DNA of 64,000 nt from Variovorax sp. MHTC-1 (GTDB lineage Bacteria; Pseudomonadota; Gammaproteobacteria; Burkholderiales; Burkholderiaceae_C): the NCBI RefSeq assembly GCF_003984645.1, contig NZ_RWKI01000003.1, positions 186,001 to 250,000 on the forward strand, written 5' to 3'. Under the pieces are notes generated by a model. The model was given only the letters and a program-made list of their open reading frames with translations, was not told where the DNA came from and made no database searches. Positions 1 through 7,569 of the stretch are shown piece after piece. A program made the position numbers and the translations under genes. Each line of letters starts with the position of its first letter. Position 1 is the stretch's first letter.

Positions 1-564
1 CTGCCGGAATCGATCGAAGCGCCGGGATGGCATGCGAACGTGCGTCCGATCCATCTCGACCTCGCGCTGGCGCTCGACGCCGTGCCTTTCGAAGAAGCCC
101 GGCTCGTCACCGCCTCCGCGCTGCTGGACCTCGTGTCCGCCTCGTGGCTCGATGCGCTGCTTGACCATGTGCGGGCGGCGAACGTGGCCGCGCTCTTCGC
201 GCTGAACGTCGATGGTCGGGCTGCGTGGGAGCCCGGCCTGGCGGGCGACGCGGAGGTCCATGAACTGTTCGCCGCCCATCAACGGCGCGACAAGGGTTTC
301 GGGCCCGCGCTCGGCGGCGAAGCAGCGGCGCTGGCCGTCGCCCGCCTCGATGCGATGGGCTACCGCGTCACGCAGGCGCAGAGCGACTGGTGCATCGAGG
401 AGCCGGGCATGTTGCGAGCGATGATCGAAGGCATGGCCGACGCGGCGCTGGAACAGGATCCGTCTGCGCAGGAGCGCGTCGGCGCATGGAAGGCGCGGCG
501 GCTTGCGCTTGTCGATCGCACGTGCTTGCGCATCGGACATCTGGACATCCTGGCGTTGCCTTAG
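1..564 (+). CDS. Class I SAM-dependent methyltransferase, C-terminal part (5' end outside window)
   Basis: The frame is open from base 1, so the gene starts upstream of the window; the first internal GTG (base 40) is not the true start. The visible 187 residues resemble the C-terminal half of a Rossmann-fold methyltransferase: a strand-turn region with LVTASALLDLVS, then a helix-rich tail with DWCIEEPG and an LRIGHLDILALP end. The SAM-binding glycine motif would lie before the window, so the substrate cannot be judged. The TAG stop (562-564) is odd: its TA is the target duplication of the adjacent palindromic element and its G is the first base of that element. The next gene, on the opposite strand, is a RibD-like reductase, which may point to pteridine or riboflavin-type chemistry; that is inference. 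Confidence 0.6.
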   Translation: MPESIEAPGWHANVRPIHLDLALALDAVPFEEARLVTASALLDLVSASWLDALLDHVRAANVAALFALNVDGRAAWEPGLAGDAEVHELFAAHQRRDKGFGPALGGEAAALAVARLDAMGYRVTQAQSDWCIEEPGMLRAMIEGMADAALEQDPSAQERVGAWKARRLALVDRTCLRIGHLDILALP

Positions 565-832
565 GGCCTGTTAGCGCTATTTGCGGGGTCGCGAAGGCCT
601 GCCAGGGCGGGCCAATCAAGGCGCGCGACGCCGTGCGTGCGTCGGCACGCACAAGGAGCGCAACGCCGAGTGGCGCGCCCTGGCAGGCCTTCCCTTCGGG
701 TTGCCCAGCCAAGGAGCCGTCTGCGGCGTTGCCCGCGCTTGCAAGGCGCAAGCCTTGCAAGCGCGGGCGCCTGGCATCCAGCCCCTTGGCTGGGCAACGC
801 GATCCCCGCAAATAGCGTTATTTAACAGGCCC
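564..832. mobile_element. Palindromic MITE-like element, copy 1 (269 bp, TA target duplication)
   Basis: The element begins GGGCCTGTTAGCGC and ends with the near-complement, giving terminal inverted repeats of about 30 bases. It is flanked by TA at 562-563 and 833-834. Inside are two further hairpins: arms 594-609 and 676-691 (16 bp perfect) enclosing a small stem 633-639/646-652, and arms 701-714 and 784-797 (14 bp perfect) enclosing a 16-bp perfect stem 731-746/753-768. No plausible protein is encoded. It is nearly identical to the copy at 4560-4825 except for a 4-base insertion near the right end and a few substitutions. The TA duplication suggests movement by an IS630/Tc1-type transposase acting in trans; this is inference. 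Confidence 0.85.
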
Positions 833-1701
833 TACCCGGGATCCCGCAAATCCAGATCCCACAGCACATCCGCCCCCATGCGAAAAACCCGGCTCGCGGG
901 GCGCGCGCAATCGCGCATCGATGCGCTTTGCGGCAGCAGCAGGCCGGGGCGCCCGCCGCCGATCAGCACCGGCGCGACGCTGAGGTGCAGCCGGTCCATG
1001 CAGCCCTGCGCGATGAAGTGCGAGACCGTGACGCCGCCGCCTTCGACGAACAGCACGCGCAGGCCGCGTTGCTGCAGCGCAGGGAGCAGTGCGCGCAAGT
1101 CCATCGCGCCCTTGGCGTCCATCAGACCCGGCACGCCCAGCACCTGATCGGCACCCACGCGCTGCGCCGCTTCGGCCTCGCGTGCTGCATCGCAGACGAG
1201 CAGGGTCGACGCCTGGCGATCCGTGAAGACGCGCAGCGTGGGCGCAAGGCGCAGGCCCGGATCGAGCACGACGCGTACCGGATTCGCACCCGCCACCCGG
1301 CGCGTCGTGAGCTGCGGGTTGTCGATGGCCGCGCTGCCGGAGCCCACGATGACCGCATCGCTGAGGGCGCGCAGCCGGTGCAGATGCAGCAGCACCTGCT
1401 CACCATTCACGTAGCTGGAATCGCCGCCGCGCGTGGCGATGCAGCCGTCGAGGCTCTGGCCCAGCTGGCCGATGACCCAGGGCGCGCCGTCGGGCGGCCG
1501 ATCGAGCAGGGGTTGGAGCAGCGCGAGCAGCTCGATCGCTTCGTCGTCCCAATCGTCGTCCGCCACCAGCGGCGTCGCCTGCGGCTGGCCGCTGCGGCGA
1601 CGCCGGGCGATGTCCAGGCACAGCGGCCACAGCCCTTGCACGCCGAACCTGCGGGGCTGGGTCGTGCTCATGAGCGGGCGCGGGTTGTGGGCATTCACCA
1701 C
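832..1701 (-). CDS. RibD C-terminal-domain (dihydrofolate reductase-like) reductase
   Basis: This 289-residue protein has the RibD_C/DHFR-like fold that reduces pyrimidine or pterin intermediates with NADPH. Typical signs are GQLGQSLDGCIAT near residue 80, the SDAVIVGSGSAAIDNP segment (compare the VGxxTxxxDNPxLT pattern of RibD), RVVLDPGLRL, and LFVEGGGVTVSHF, the conserved EGG motif. A deaminase domain is absent, so it is not a complete bifunctional RibD. The GTG start at 1701 overlaps the end of the upstream membrane-protein gene; an ATG at 1671 (MSTTQP) is an alternative start. The TAG stop (834-832) consists of the flanking TA plus the terminal base of the palindromic element. Exact substrate unknown. 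Confidence 0.75.
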   Translation of the reverse strand: MVNAHNPRPLMSTTQPRRFGVQGLWPLCLDIARRRRSGQPQATPLVADDDWDDEAIELLALLQPLLDRPPDGAPWVIGQLGQSLDGCIATRGGDSSYVNGEQVLLHLHRLRALSDAVIVGSGSAAIDNPQLTTRRVAGANPVRVVLDPGLRLAPTLRVFTDRQASTLLVCDAAREAEAAQRVGADQVLGVPGLMDAKGAMDLRALLPALQQRGLRVLFVEGGGVTVSHFIAQGCMDRLHLSVAPVLIGGGRPGLLLPQSASMRDCARPASRVFRMGADVLWDLDLRDPG

Positions 1702-2558
1702 CTGGGCTTGTAATAAGGGTCGTCCATGTTAGCGGCGGGCGTGTCGACCCCGCCCCAGTAGGCCAGTGCCAGCGCGGCGGCCACCCAAAGGGCTGCCACC
1801 GCGGCGACGATCAGCGTTTCGACCCAGGATCGGCCTTCGCCGCGCCGCAGGCGCCGATGCCCCCATCGCACCAGTGAGCCGGAAGTGAAGCACGCCGCCA
1901 GCAGCAGCAGCGCGCCCGGCGGGGCCGGCGTCAGCAGTGCCGTGGCCTGCGCCAGCGCCAGCCAGGCCAGCAGCGCGACGACAGCGCCGCTGGCGCCGAA
2001 AGCGATGCGCCCCACAGGCCAGAGCCACAGCGCGCAGCCCGCCAGCGCGGCGCCCAGCGCGAGGCTCAACTCGAACAGCAGGGCGGAGCCGGACATCATC
2101 GCGAGCGCGGCCAGCCCGAAGCTCGCAAGCACCAGCATCGCGATCGCATCGGCACGCCGCGGGGCTTCCTTCAGCACGGCGCGGATCACCGCCAGGCCCA
2201 GCAGCCAGACACCGATCTTGAGTGGGAGCGGTTGCCAGGCCAGGACCGCCAGCACCAGCGCCCACAGGATGCCGGCTGCCAGCCACTGCACGCGCCGGCC
2301 GGCGCGCATGGCTTCCAGGCCGAGGCCCAGCAGCGCAGCCGCCGCATAGACCCACGGCAGCTTCTCGGTCAGCGCGCCCGGCATCAGCCGCCAGCCCAGC
2401 ACCCACAGCACGGTGCAGATGATCGCTATCGCGACGCCCGCCGCCGCCCAGCGCGCACCCTGGACCGGGCCGAGCACGCCGCGCAGAAGCCCGGTTGCCG
2501 CGAATGCAATGCAAAGCGGCAGCGCCAGGCTCTGGAACAGCGGGTGGTGGAAGTCCAT
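1695..2558 (-). CDS. Polytopic inner-membrane protein of unknown function
   Basis: I do not recognise the family by function. The 287 residues contain about nine hydrophobic segments separated by short loops, with basic clusters (RRADA, RWGHRRLRRGEGR) that would lie in the cytoplasm. The C-terminal tail DDPYYKPRW is strongly polar and aromatic and looks conserved rather than random. The stop overlaps the GTG start of the RibD-like gene by a few bases, so the two are probably co-transcribed and translationally coupled. A partnership with that reductase is suggested only by this coupling. Confidence 0.65.
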   Translation of the reverse strand: MDFHHPLFQSLALPLCIAFAATGLLRGVLGPVQGARWAAAGVAIAIICTVLWVLGWRLMPGALTEKLPWVYAAAALLGLGLEAMRAGRRVQWLAAGILWALVLAVLAWQPLPLKIGVWLLGLAVIRAVLKEAPRRADAIAMLVLASFGLAALAMMSGSALLFELSLALGAALAGCALWLWPVGRIAFGASGAVVALLAWLALAQATALLTPAPPGALLLLAACFTSGSLVRWGHRRLRRGEGRSWVETLIVAAVAALWVAAALALAYWGGVDTPAANMDDPYYKPRW

Positions 2559-2587
2559 CCCTACGGTTATGCAGGTGCAATGCCGAT

Positions 2588-3259
2588 TCAGTCAACGCTG
2601 GCATCTCGGGGCGAAACGCCCTGTGCCAGTGCTGCATCGTGCTGCGCGACGAGTGCGCGGCCAAAGGCTTCGCGCCGCTGCAGGCGTTGCCAGTAGGCGG
2701 TCACGGCGGCGGGAAACTGCGCAGCCAAGCCCAGCTTGTCGGCCAGCATCAGCGCGTAGCCGACCGAGATGTCGGCGGCGGTGAAACGTCCCGCGCTGAG
2801 GAAGTCTTGCTGCTGCATCGTCGCATCGATACCGCGCAGCCGGGCCAGGAACCAGCGCGTGTAGTCCTCGGCCGCCTGCGGCAGCTTGCGCTCGTCGGGC
2901 TCGAAGCGGGCGTAGCGCAGAACGATGGTCTGCGGGAAGGTCAGCGTGGCTTCGCCCTGGTGCAATCCGTTGAGCCAGGCACCGAAGCCGGGCTCGTGCG
3001 GCCGCACGGCCAGGCCGCGCAGGTTGTCGGGGTCGAATCGCTCGGCCAGGTACTGGCAGATCGCGGCGGACTCGGTCATGCGCGTCTCGCCGTCGATCAG
3101 GTAGGGAATGGTGCCGAGCGGATTGATTTCCAGATAGCTGCGCTGCAAGACGCGCGGCGGGAAGGGCAGCATGCGCAGCTCGTAGGGCGCGCCCAGCTCT
3201 TCGAGCATCCACAGCGGGCGGAAGGAGCGGGCGCTGACACAGTGGTAGAGGACGACCAT
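2588..3259 (-). CDS. Glutathione S-transferase family protein
   Basis: The 223-residue length and two-domain plan fit a cytosolic GST. The N-terminal thioredoxin-like domain starts MVVLYHCVSARSFRPLWMLEELG, has the cis-proline region GTIPYLID around residues 49-56 and the glutathione-binding TESAAICQYLA around 62-72. The C-terminal helical domain carries FTAADISVGYAL, the usual N-capping motif of that domain. It would conjugate glutathione to electrophiles or act as a reductase; the substrate is unknown. It is divergent from the flavoprotein gene at 3329, about 70 bases away, so the two promoters share that gap. Confidence 0.85.
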   Translation of the reverse strand: MVVLYHCVSARSFRPLWMLEELGAPYELRMLPFPPRVLQRSYLEINPLGTIPYLIDGETRMTESAAICQYLAERFDPDNLRGLAVRPHEPGFGAWLNGLHQGEATLTFPQTIVLRYARFEPDERKLPQAAEDYTRWFLARLRGIDATMQQQDFLSAGRFTAADISVGYALMLADKLGLAAQFPAAVTAYWQRLQRREAFGRALVAQHDAALAQGVSPRDASVD

Positions 3260-3328
3260 GGGCGCACTCTACATGTTGCCGTTGCTACAGTACGGAAGCG
3301 CTGCCAGCGCAGCGACAGAAAAGGAAAC

Positions 3329-4552
3329 ATGGACTCGAACATCGTGATCATCGGCGGCGGCCATGCCGCCGCACAACTGTGCGCCGGCCTGGCGGAGGCG
3401 GGGCAGGGCGCCCGCGTGCACCTGGTGTGCGAGGAGAGCTCGATTCCCTATCACCGGCCTCCGCTGTCCAAGACCTTCCTCAAGAGTCCGGACGAGGCGC
3501 CGCAGCTCCACCGCGCCGAGGCGTGGTATGCCGAGGCCGGGATCACGATGCACCTGGGCGACCCGGCGCTTGCAATCGATCGCGCGGCGCGCACCGTCAC
3601 GCTGCGTTCGGGCGCCGTGCTCGGCTGGGAACGGCTGGTGCTCGCCACCGGTACCCGCGCACGCCGCCTGCCGGCGCTGGTGGGGCTCGAGAACGTGGCA
3701 CTGCTGCGCGCCGCCGACGAAGCCGCGCAGCTGCGCTCGATGCTGATGGCGGCGCAGCAGGTCACGGTGCTCGGAGGCGGCTTCATCGGCCTCGAGGTGG
3801 CGGCGACGGCGCTGGCGCTCGGCAAGCGCGTGAGCGTGCTGGAGAGCGCGCCGCGGCTCTTGAGCCGTGCCGTGTCGCCCGCGCTGTCAGAGCATGTGCT
3901 CGCGACCCATCGCGCCGCGGGCATGGACATCCGGATCGGCGTGCAATGCGGCGCCTGGCAGACCGAGGGCCGGCGCCTCGCGGCGATCGAGGTCGATGGC
4001 GCGGCCCAGCCGGTCGACCTGCTGATGCTCGGCATCGGCGCCGTGCCGGAGACCGCGCTCGCGCAGGCCGCCGGGCTCGAATGCGCCGACGGGATCGTGG
4101 TCGATGCCTACATGCAGACCAGCGACGAGGCGGTGCTCGCGGTCGGCGACTGCACGCGCTTTCCGGATCGGCGCGCGGGCCAGGCCTTGCGGCTGGAGTC
4201 GGTGCAGAACGCCAACGACCAGGCGCGGACAGCAGTCGCCACTTTGACCGGCGCGGCGCGCCCGCACGATGCGGTGCCGTGGTTCTGGTCGGATCAGGGC
4301 AGCCTGCGCTTGCAGATGGCGGGGCTGGTACCGGCCGAAGGCACGGCCGGGGCAAGCACGGTGCGGCGTCCGGGCGCCAACCCGGCTTCGTTCTCGCTGC
4401 TGCACTACGTGGACGGCGTGCTGCGCTGCGTCGAGTCGGTCAACACGCCGGTGGACCACATGATGAGCCGCAAGCTGCTGGAGGCCGGACGCAGCCCGGA
4501 CCCGGCGGTTGCAGCCGACCCCGCCGTGCCCTTGAAGACGCACCTGGCCTGA
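3329..4552 (+). CDS. FAD-dependent ferredoxin/rubredoxin reductase-type oxidoreductase
   Basis: The 407-residue flavoprotein has the class of fold used to pass electrons from NAD(P)H to ferredoxins or rubredoxins. The N-terminal FAD dinucleotide fold is IVIIGGGHAAAQL; IPYHRPPLSK follows, as in putidaredoxin-reductase relatives. A second dinucleotide fold for NAD(P)H, VTVLGGGFIGLEVAA, lies near residue 147. The FAD-contacting VGDCTRFPD motif is near residue 270, and a C-terminal reductase domain includes PWFWSDQGSLRLQMAG. The ATG follows AAAGGAAAC and was chosen over in-frame codons further upstream, which overlap the divergent GST. No ferredoxin or oxygenase gene is adjacent, so its partner is unknown. 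It ends seven bases before palindromic element copy 2. Confidence 0.85.
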   Translation: MDSNIVIIGGGHAAAQLCAGLAEAGQGARVHLVCEESSIPYHRPPLSKTFLKSPDEAPQLHRAEAWYAEAGITMHLGDPALAIDRAARTVTLRSGAVLGWERLVLATGTRARRLPALVGLENVALLRAADEAAQLRSMLMAAQQVTVLGGGFIGLEVAATALALGKRVSVLESAPRLLSRAVSPALSEHVLATHRAAGMDIRIGVQCGAWQTEGRRLAAIEVDGAAQPVDLLMLGIGAVPETALAQAAGLECADGIVVDAYMQTSDEAVLAVGDCTRFPDRRAGQALRLESVQNANDQARTAVATLTGAARPHDAVPWFWSDQGSLRLQMAGLVPAEGTAGASTVRRPGANPASFSLLHYVDGVLRCVESVNTPVDHMMSRKLLEAGRSPDPAVAADPAVPLKTHLA

Positions 4553-4559
4553 GCGGCTA

Positions 4560-4825
4560 GGGCCTGTTAACGCTATTTGCGGGGTCGCGAAGGCCTGCCA
4601 GGGCGGGCCAATCAAGGCGCGCGACGCCGTGCGTGCGTTGGCACGCACAAGGAGCGCAACGCCGAGTGGCGCGCCCTGGCAGGCCTTCCCTTCGGGTTGC
4701 CCAGCCAAGGGGCCGTCTGCGGCGTTGCCCGCGCTTGCAAGGCGCAAGCCTTGCTGCGCGCGGGCGCCTTGCATCCAGCCCCTTGGCTGGGCAACGCGAT
4801 CCCCGCAAATAGCGTTAACAGGCCC
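4560..4825. mobile_element. Palindromic MITE-like element, copy 2 (266 bp, TA target duplication)
   Basis: This is the second copy of the element at 564-832, in the same orientation, with fully matching outer ends (GGGCCTGTTAACGC and its complement) and TA at 4558-4559 and 4826-4827. It has the same two-branch hairpin design. The innermost arm is less perfect than in copy 1: the right arm reads CCTTGCTGCGCGCGGGC instead of a perfect complement. Copy 2 lacks the 4-base insertion near the right end. It lies between the convergent flavoprotein gene (+) and the 73-residue gene (-), whose TAG stop is formed from the TA plus the last base of the element. Confidence 0.85.
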
Positions 4826-5046
4826 TAGCTCGCCATGCTGCGGCGCCGCGCGGGCGCGGCGCTCCTGCGCAGCTCGGCGTCCATCACGCGGGTTCCGGCC
4901 GCGAGCGCGGCCTCGTAGGTGTCGGCGCCGTATTCCGCCGATTTCAGAACCTTCCGCGGCGCGCCTTCGGTGTCGGTTTCGAGCAGCGTCCAGACGAAGG
5001 ATCCGGGCGCCGGCTCATCGATGGTGAGTTTGATCGGATTTTTCAT
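4825..5046 (-). CDS. Small conserved-looking hypothetical protein (73 aa)
   Basis: A short soluble protein: an acidic, strand-rich first half (IKLTIDEPAPGSFVWTLLETD, then VLKSAEYGADTYEAALAAGTRVMDAEL) followed by a basic Ala/Arg tail (RRSAAPARRRSMAS). No domain is recognised. The composition and clean ATG suggest a real gene. The TAG stop at 4827-4825 is made by the edge of palindromic element copy 2, so the basic tail just before it could be original sequence or could have changed on insertion. Confidence 0.55.
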   Translation of the reverse strand: MKNPIKLTIDEPAPGSFVWTLLETDTEGAPRKVLKSAEYGADTYEAALAAGTRVMDAELRRSAAPARRRSMAS

Positions 5047-5121
5047 GGCCCACTCATCCTGGTCGCCGAGGTCCTCGATTTCTGTAGGCGAAGACCGATC
5101 GTCGCGCCGGTTACATCGGCC

Positions 5122-6564
5122 TCACGCCCTGGCCGGTTCTTCTTCGGCCGCGCGGCTTGGCGACGCGGTACGCAGCAGCAGCACGCCGAGCAGGCCTGCG
5201 GCTGCCGCAAAGACGGCACCGACGAAGAAGGCCATGTGATAGCCGCCGTTGAGCGCCGCCAGCGCATGCGCCCCCGAGGCCGCGAGGCTGTCGGTGCGTG
5301 CCGAGGCAAGGCTGGCGAGCACCGCGAGCCCCAACGCGCCGCCCATCATGAAAGACGTGTTGACGACGCCCGAAGCAAGGCCAGATTCGCTCGGCGCGAC
5401 ATCGCTCATCGCGACCAGCAACATCGGGTTGAGCGCAATGCCGGCGCCGAGGCCGAGCAGCGTCATGCCTGGCATCACGTCGAGCAGGAAGCTGCCGTCC
5501 ACCGGCGCGCGGGCGAACAGCGCCAGTCCAGCGGCTGCCAGCAGCAGCCCGAATGCGAGCGGCCCGCGGTTGCCGAAGCGCATCACCAGCTTGGCCGAGA
5601 GGCCGAGCGAGAAGGCCGCCATGATGAGGTTGGCCGGCAGGAAGGCGAGGCCCACCTGCATCGGGCTGTAGCCCAGCACCAGTTGCATGTAGAGCGCAGA
5701 GATGAAGAACCACGCGAACATCGCCGCAGCCCACAGCACGCCCATCACGTTGGCGACGGACACGTTGCGCAGCCGGAACAGGCGCAACGGCATCAGCGGA
5801 TGGCGCACGCGCGCCTCGATGGCGATGAAGACCGCCAGCAGTGCCGCCGCGATGCCGAGCAGGCCCAGCGTCTGCGTCGAAGTCCAGCCGATCTCGTTGC
5901 CGTTGACGATCGCATACACCGCCAGCATCAACGAAAGCGTGACGCTCACCGCGCCGCCGACGTCGAGCTTCTCGCCGGCCGCATGCCCCGGCAGGTGCGG
6001 CAGCAGCGCGAGGCACAGCCCATAGACCGCCACGCCGATCGGCAGGTTGACGAGAAAGATCCAGTGCCAGCTGAGCGCGTCGGTCAGCAGCCCGCCCAGC
6101 AGCACCCCGATGCTGCCGCCGCCGGCGCACACGAAGCCATAGACGCCCATTGCCTTGGCGCGTTCGGCCGGTTCGGTGAACAGGTTCATGATGAGCGACA
6201 GCGCGACCGCCGAGACCACCGCGCCGCCCAGGCCCTGCACCGCGCGCGCGGCGACCAGCAGGGCTTGCGAGTTCGAGAGGCCGCAGGCCAGCGAGGCGAC
6301 GGTGAACAGCGTGATGCCGAGCAGGAACAGCCGCCGATGCCCGAACAGATCGCCCAGCCGGCCGCCCAGGAGCAGGAAGCCGCCGAAGGTGAGCATGTAG
6401 GCGTTCACCACCCAGACCAGCGAGGTCTCGGAGAAGCCGAGATCGGTGCGGATCGAGGGCAGCGCCACGTTCACGATCGTGGTGTCGAGCACGATCATCA
6501 GCACGCCGAGACAGAGAACCATGAGTGCCAGCCAGCGCCGGCGGCCTTCGATGTGCCGGCTCAT
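5122..6564 (-). CDS. MFS drug/proton antiporter, DHA2 (14-TM) family
   Basis: The 480-residue protein is a major facilitator exporter of the DHA2 group, which pumps drugs or metabolites out against protons. It opens with a basic stretch and the motif LDTTIVNVALPSI in TM1, typical of DHA2. Motif A is GGRLGDLFGHRR in the loop between TM2 and TM3, and the motif-C-like GGGSIGVLLGGLL lies in TM5. About 14 membrane segments can be counted, ending in a charged tail. The start is the ATG at 6564 (MSRHIEGRRR); the longer open frame upstream is a shadow of the SDR gene. No regulator gene is adjacent, so the substrate is not predicted. Confidence 0.85.
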   Translation of the reverse strand: MSRHIEGRRRWLALMVLCLGVLMIVLDTTIVNVALPSIRTDLGFSETSLVWVVNAYMLTFGGFLLLGGRLGDLFGHRRLFLLGITLFTVASLACGLSNSQALLVAARAVQGLGGAVVSAVALSLIMNLFTEPAERAKAMGVYGFVCAGGGSIGVLLGGLLTDALSWHWIFLVNLPIGVAVYGLCLALLPHLPGHAAGEKLDVGGAVSVTLSLMLAVYAIVNGNEIGWTSTQTLGLLGIAAALLAVFIAIEARVRHPLMPLRLFRLRNVSVANVMGVLWAAAMFAWFFISALYMQLVLGYSPMQVGLAFLPANLIMAAFSLGLSAKLVMRFGNRGPLAFGLLLAAAGLALFARAPVDGSFLLDVMPGMTLLGLGAGIALNPMLLVAMSDVAPSESGLASGVVNTSFMMGGALGLAVLASLASARTDSLAASGAHALAALNGGYHMAFFVGAVFAAAAGLLGVLLLRTASPSRAAEEEPARA

Positions 6565-6650
6565 CCCTGCTTCTCCGCGGTTGTATAAGGATTGGCCAGC
6601 AGCACGACGATGGCGATGAGGATGGTCTTGAGCATGAAAAAGAATACCGT

Positions 6651-7445
6651 TCAGTCGACGAGAAAGCCGCAGCTGAGGTTGGCGACGGTGCCGGTGATGG
6701 CGCCGGCGTAGCCGGAGGCCAGGAACACCGCCGTGTTCGCCACCTCGTCCAGCGTCGGCAGACGTTTCAGCAGCGTGCCGGCGGCCGCGCCTGCGAGCAT
6801 CTGGTCGATGCCGAGGCCCGTGCGTTCGGCCATGGGACGGAACACCTCTCGCGTGTGCGAAGTCGCCACCGCCTCTGGAATCGCATGGGGCCGCATGCAG
6901 ACAACCCGGATGCCCTGCGCACCGAGCTCGCCTGCCAGGTGGCGCGACATCGCCTCGACCGCTGCGCTCGCCACGCAGTTTCCCATGTACCCGGGTCCCG
7001 GCAGGCGGGCCCCCGGCGTCGAGAGGGTGAGAATCACGCCAGAACCCTTCTGGACCATGTGTCGTGCCACGGCCTGCGCGGTGATGAAGTTGCTGCGCGT
7101 GTAGACGCCGATCGGGTACTCGTAGTCCTGCAGCGAGAGGTCTGCGAAAGGCGTGCCCTGGACATGCGCGACGCCGATGGCATTCAACGCGATGTCGATG
7201 CCGCCCGCCTTCTGCGCCACGGCATCGGCATGCCGATCGACCGCTTGCGCGTCGAGGGCATCGACCGCCGCGCTTTCCGCCGCGCCGCCCGCGGCCTGGA
7301 TGTCCGCCGCCACAGCTTGGAGCCGGGCCATCGTAAGGCCGGCGAGAAACACCTTGGCACCTTCCCGGGCAAAGGCGCGTGCGACTGCACCGCCGATGGC
7401 GCCTCCAGCACCGTGGATCACTGCAACCTTGTCGGCAAGCAGCAT
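6651..7445 (-). CDS. Short-chain dehydrogenase/reductase-family protein with atypical active site
   Basis: The 264-residue protein has the Rossmann NAD(P)-binding start VAVIHGAGGAIGGAVARAF and the NAG-like motif region ALNAIGVAH, so the SDR family is clear. The classical catalytic Tyr-xxx-Lys is not intact: around residue 150 the sequence reads GPGYMGNCVASAAVEAM, and the position where SDRs keep lysine is serine or alanine. It may have lost standard oxidoreductase chemistry or use another residue. The start ATG at 7445 is preceded by GAGGAG at good spacing; an upstream in-frame start at 7478 lacks such a site. The upstream gap carries GTGTACAC and GGTGTCCAC repeats that could be an operator. 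Confidence 0.75.
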   Translation of the reverse strand: MLLADKVAVIHGAGGAIGGAVARAFAREGAKVFLAGLTMARLQAVAADIQAAGGAAESAAVDALDAQAVDRHADAVAQKAGGIDIALNAIGVAHVQGTPFADLSLQDYEYPIGVYTRSNFITAQAVARHMVQKGSGVILTLSTPGARLPGPGYMGNCVASAAVEAMSRHLAGELGAQGIRVVCMRPHAIPEAVATSHTREVFRPMAERTGLGIDQMLAGAAAGTLLKRLPTLDEVANTAVFLASGYAGAITGTVANLSCGFLVD

Positions 7446-7569
7446 GCGTATCTCCTCGGGTTTGTGTACACCATCCACAAACCATAGCAGAGATACTGGA
7501 CGGTGTCCACATGCACCGTCCTACGAGTTTTCGGAATGCCGCCGAGCGCCGTCGCAGGCGCGCGGCTAC

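Noticed and set aside
5122-7512. A single 796-codon open frame spanning the MFS and SDR genes
   Set aside because: The N-terminal third is an antisense-like frame shift of the SDR gene with no homology; the MFS protein begins at the ATG at 6564.
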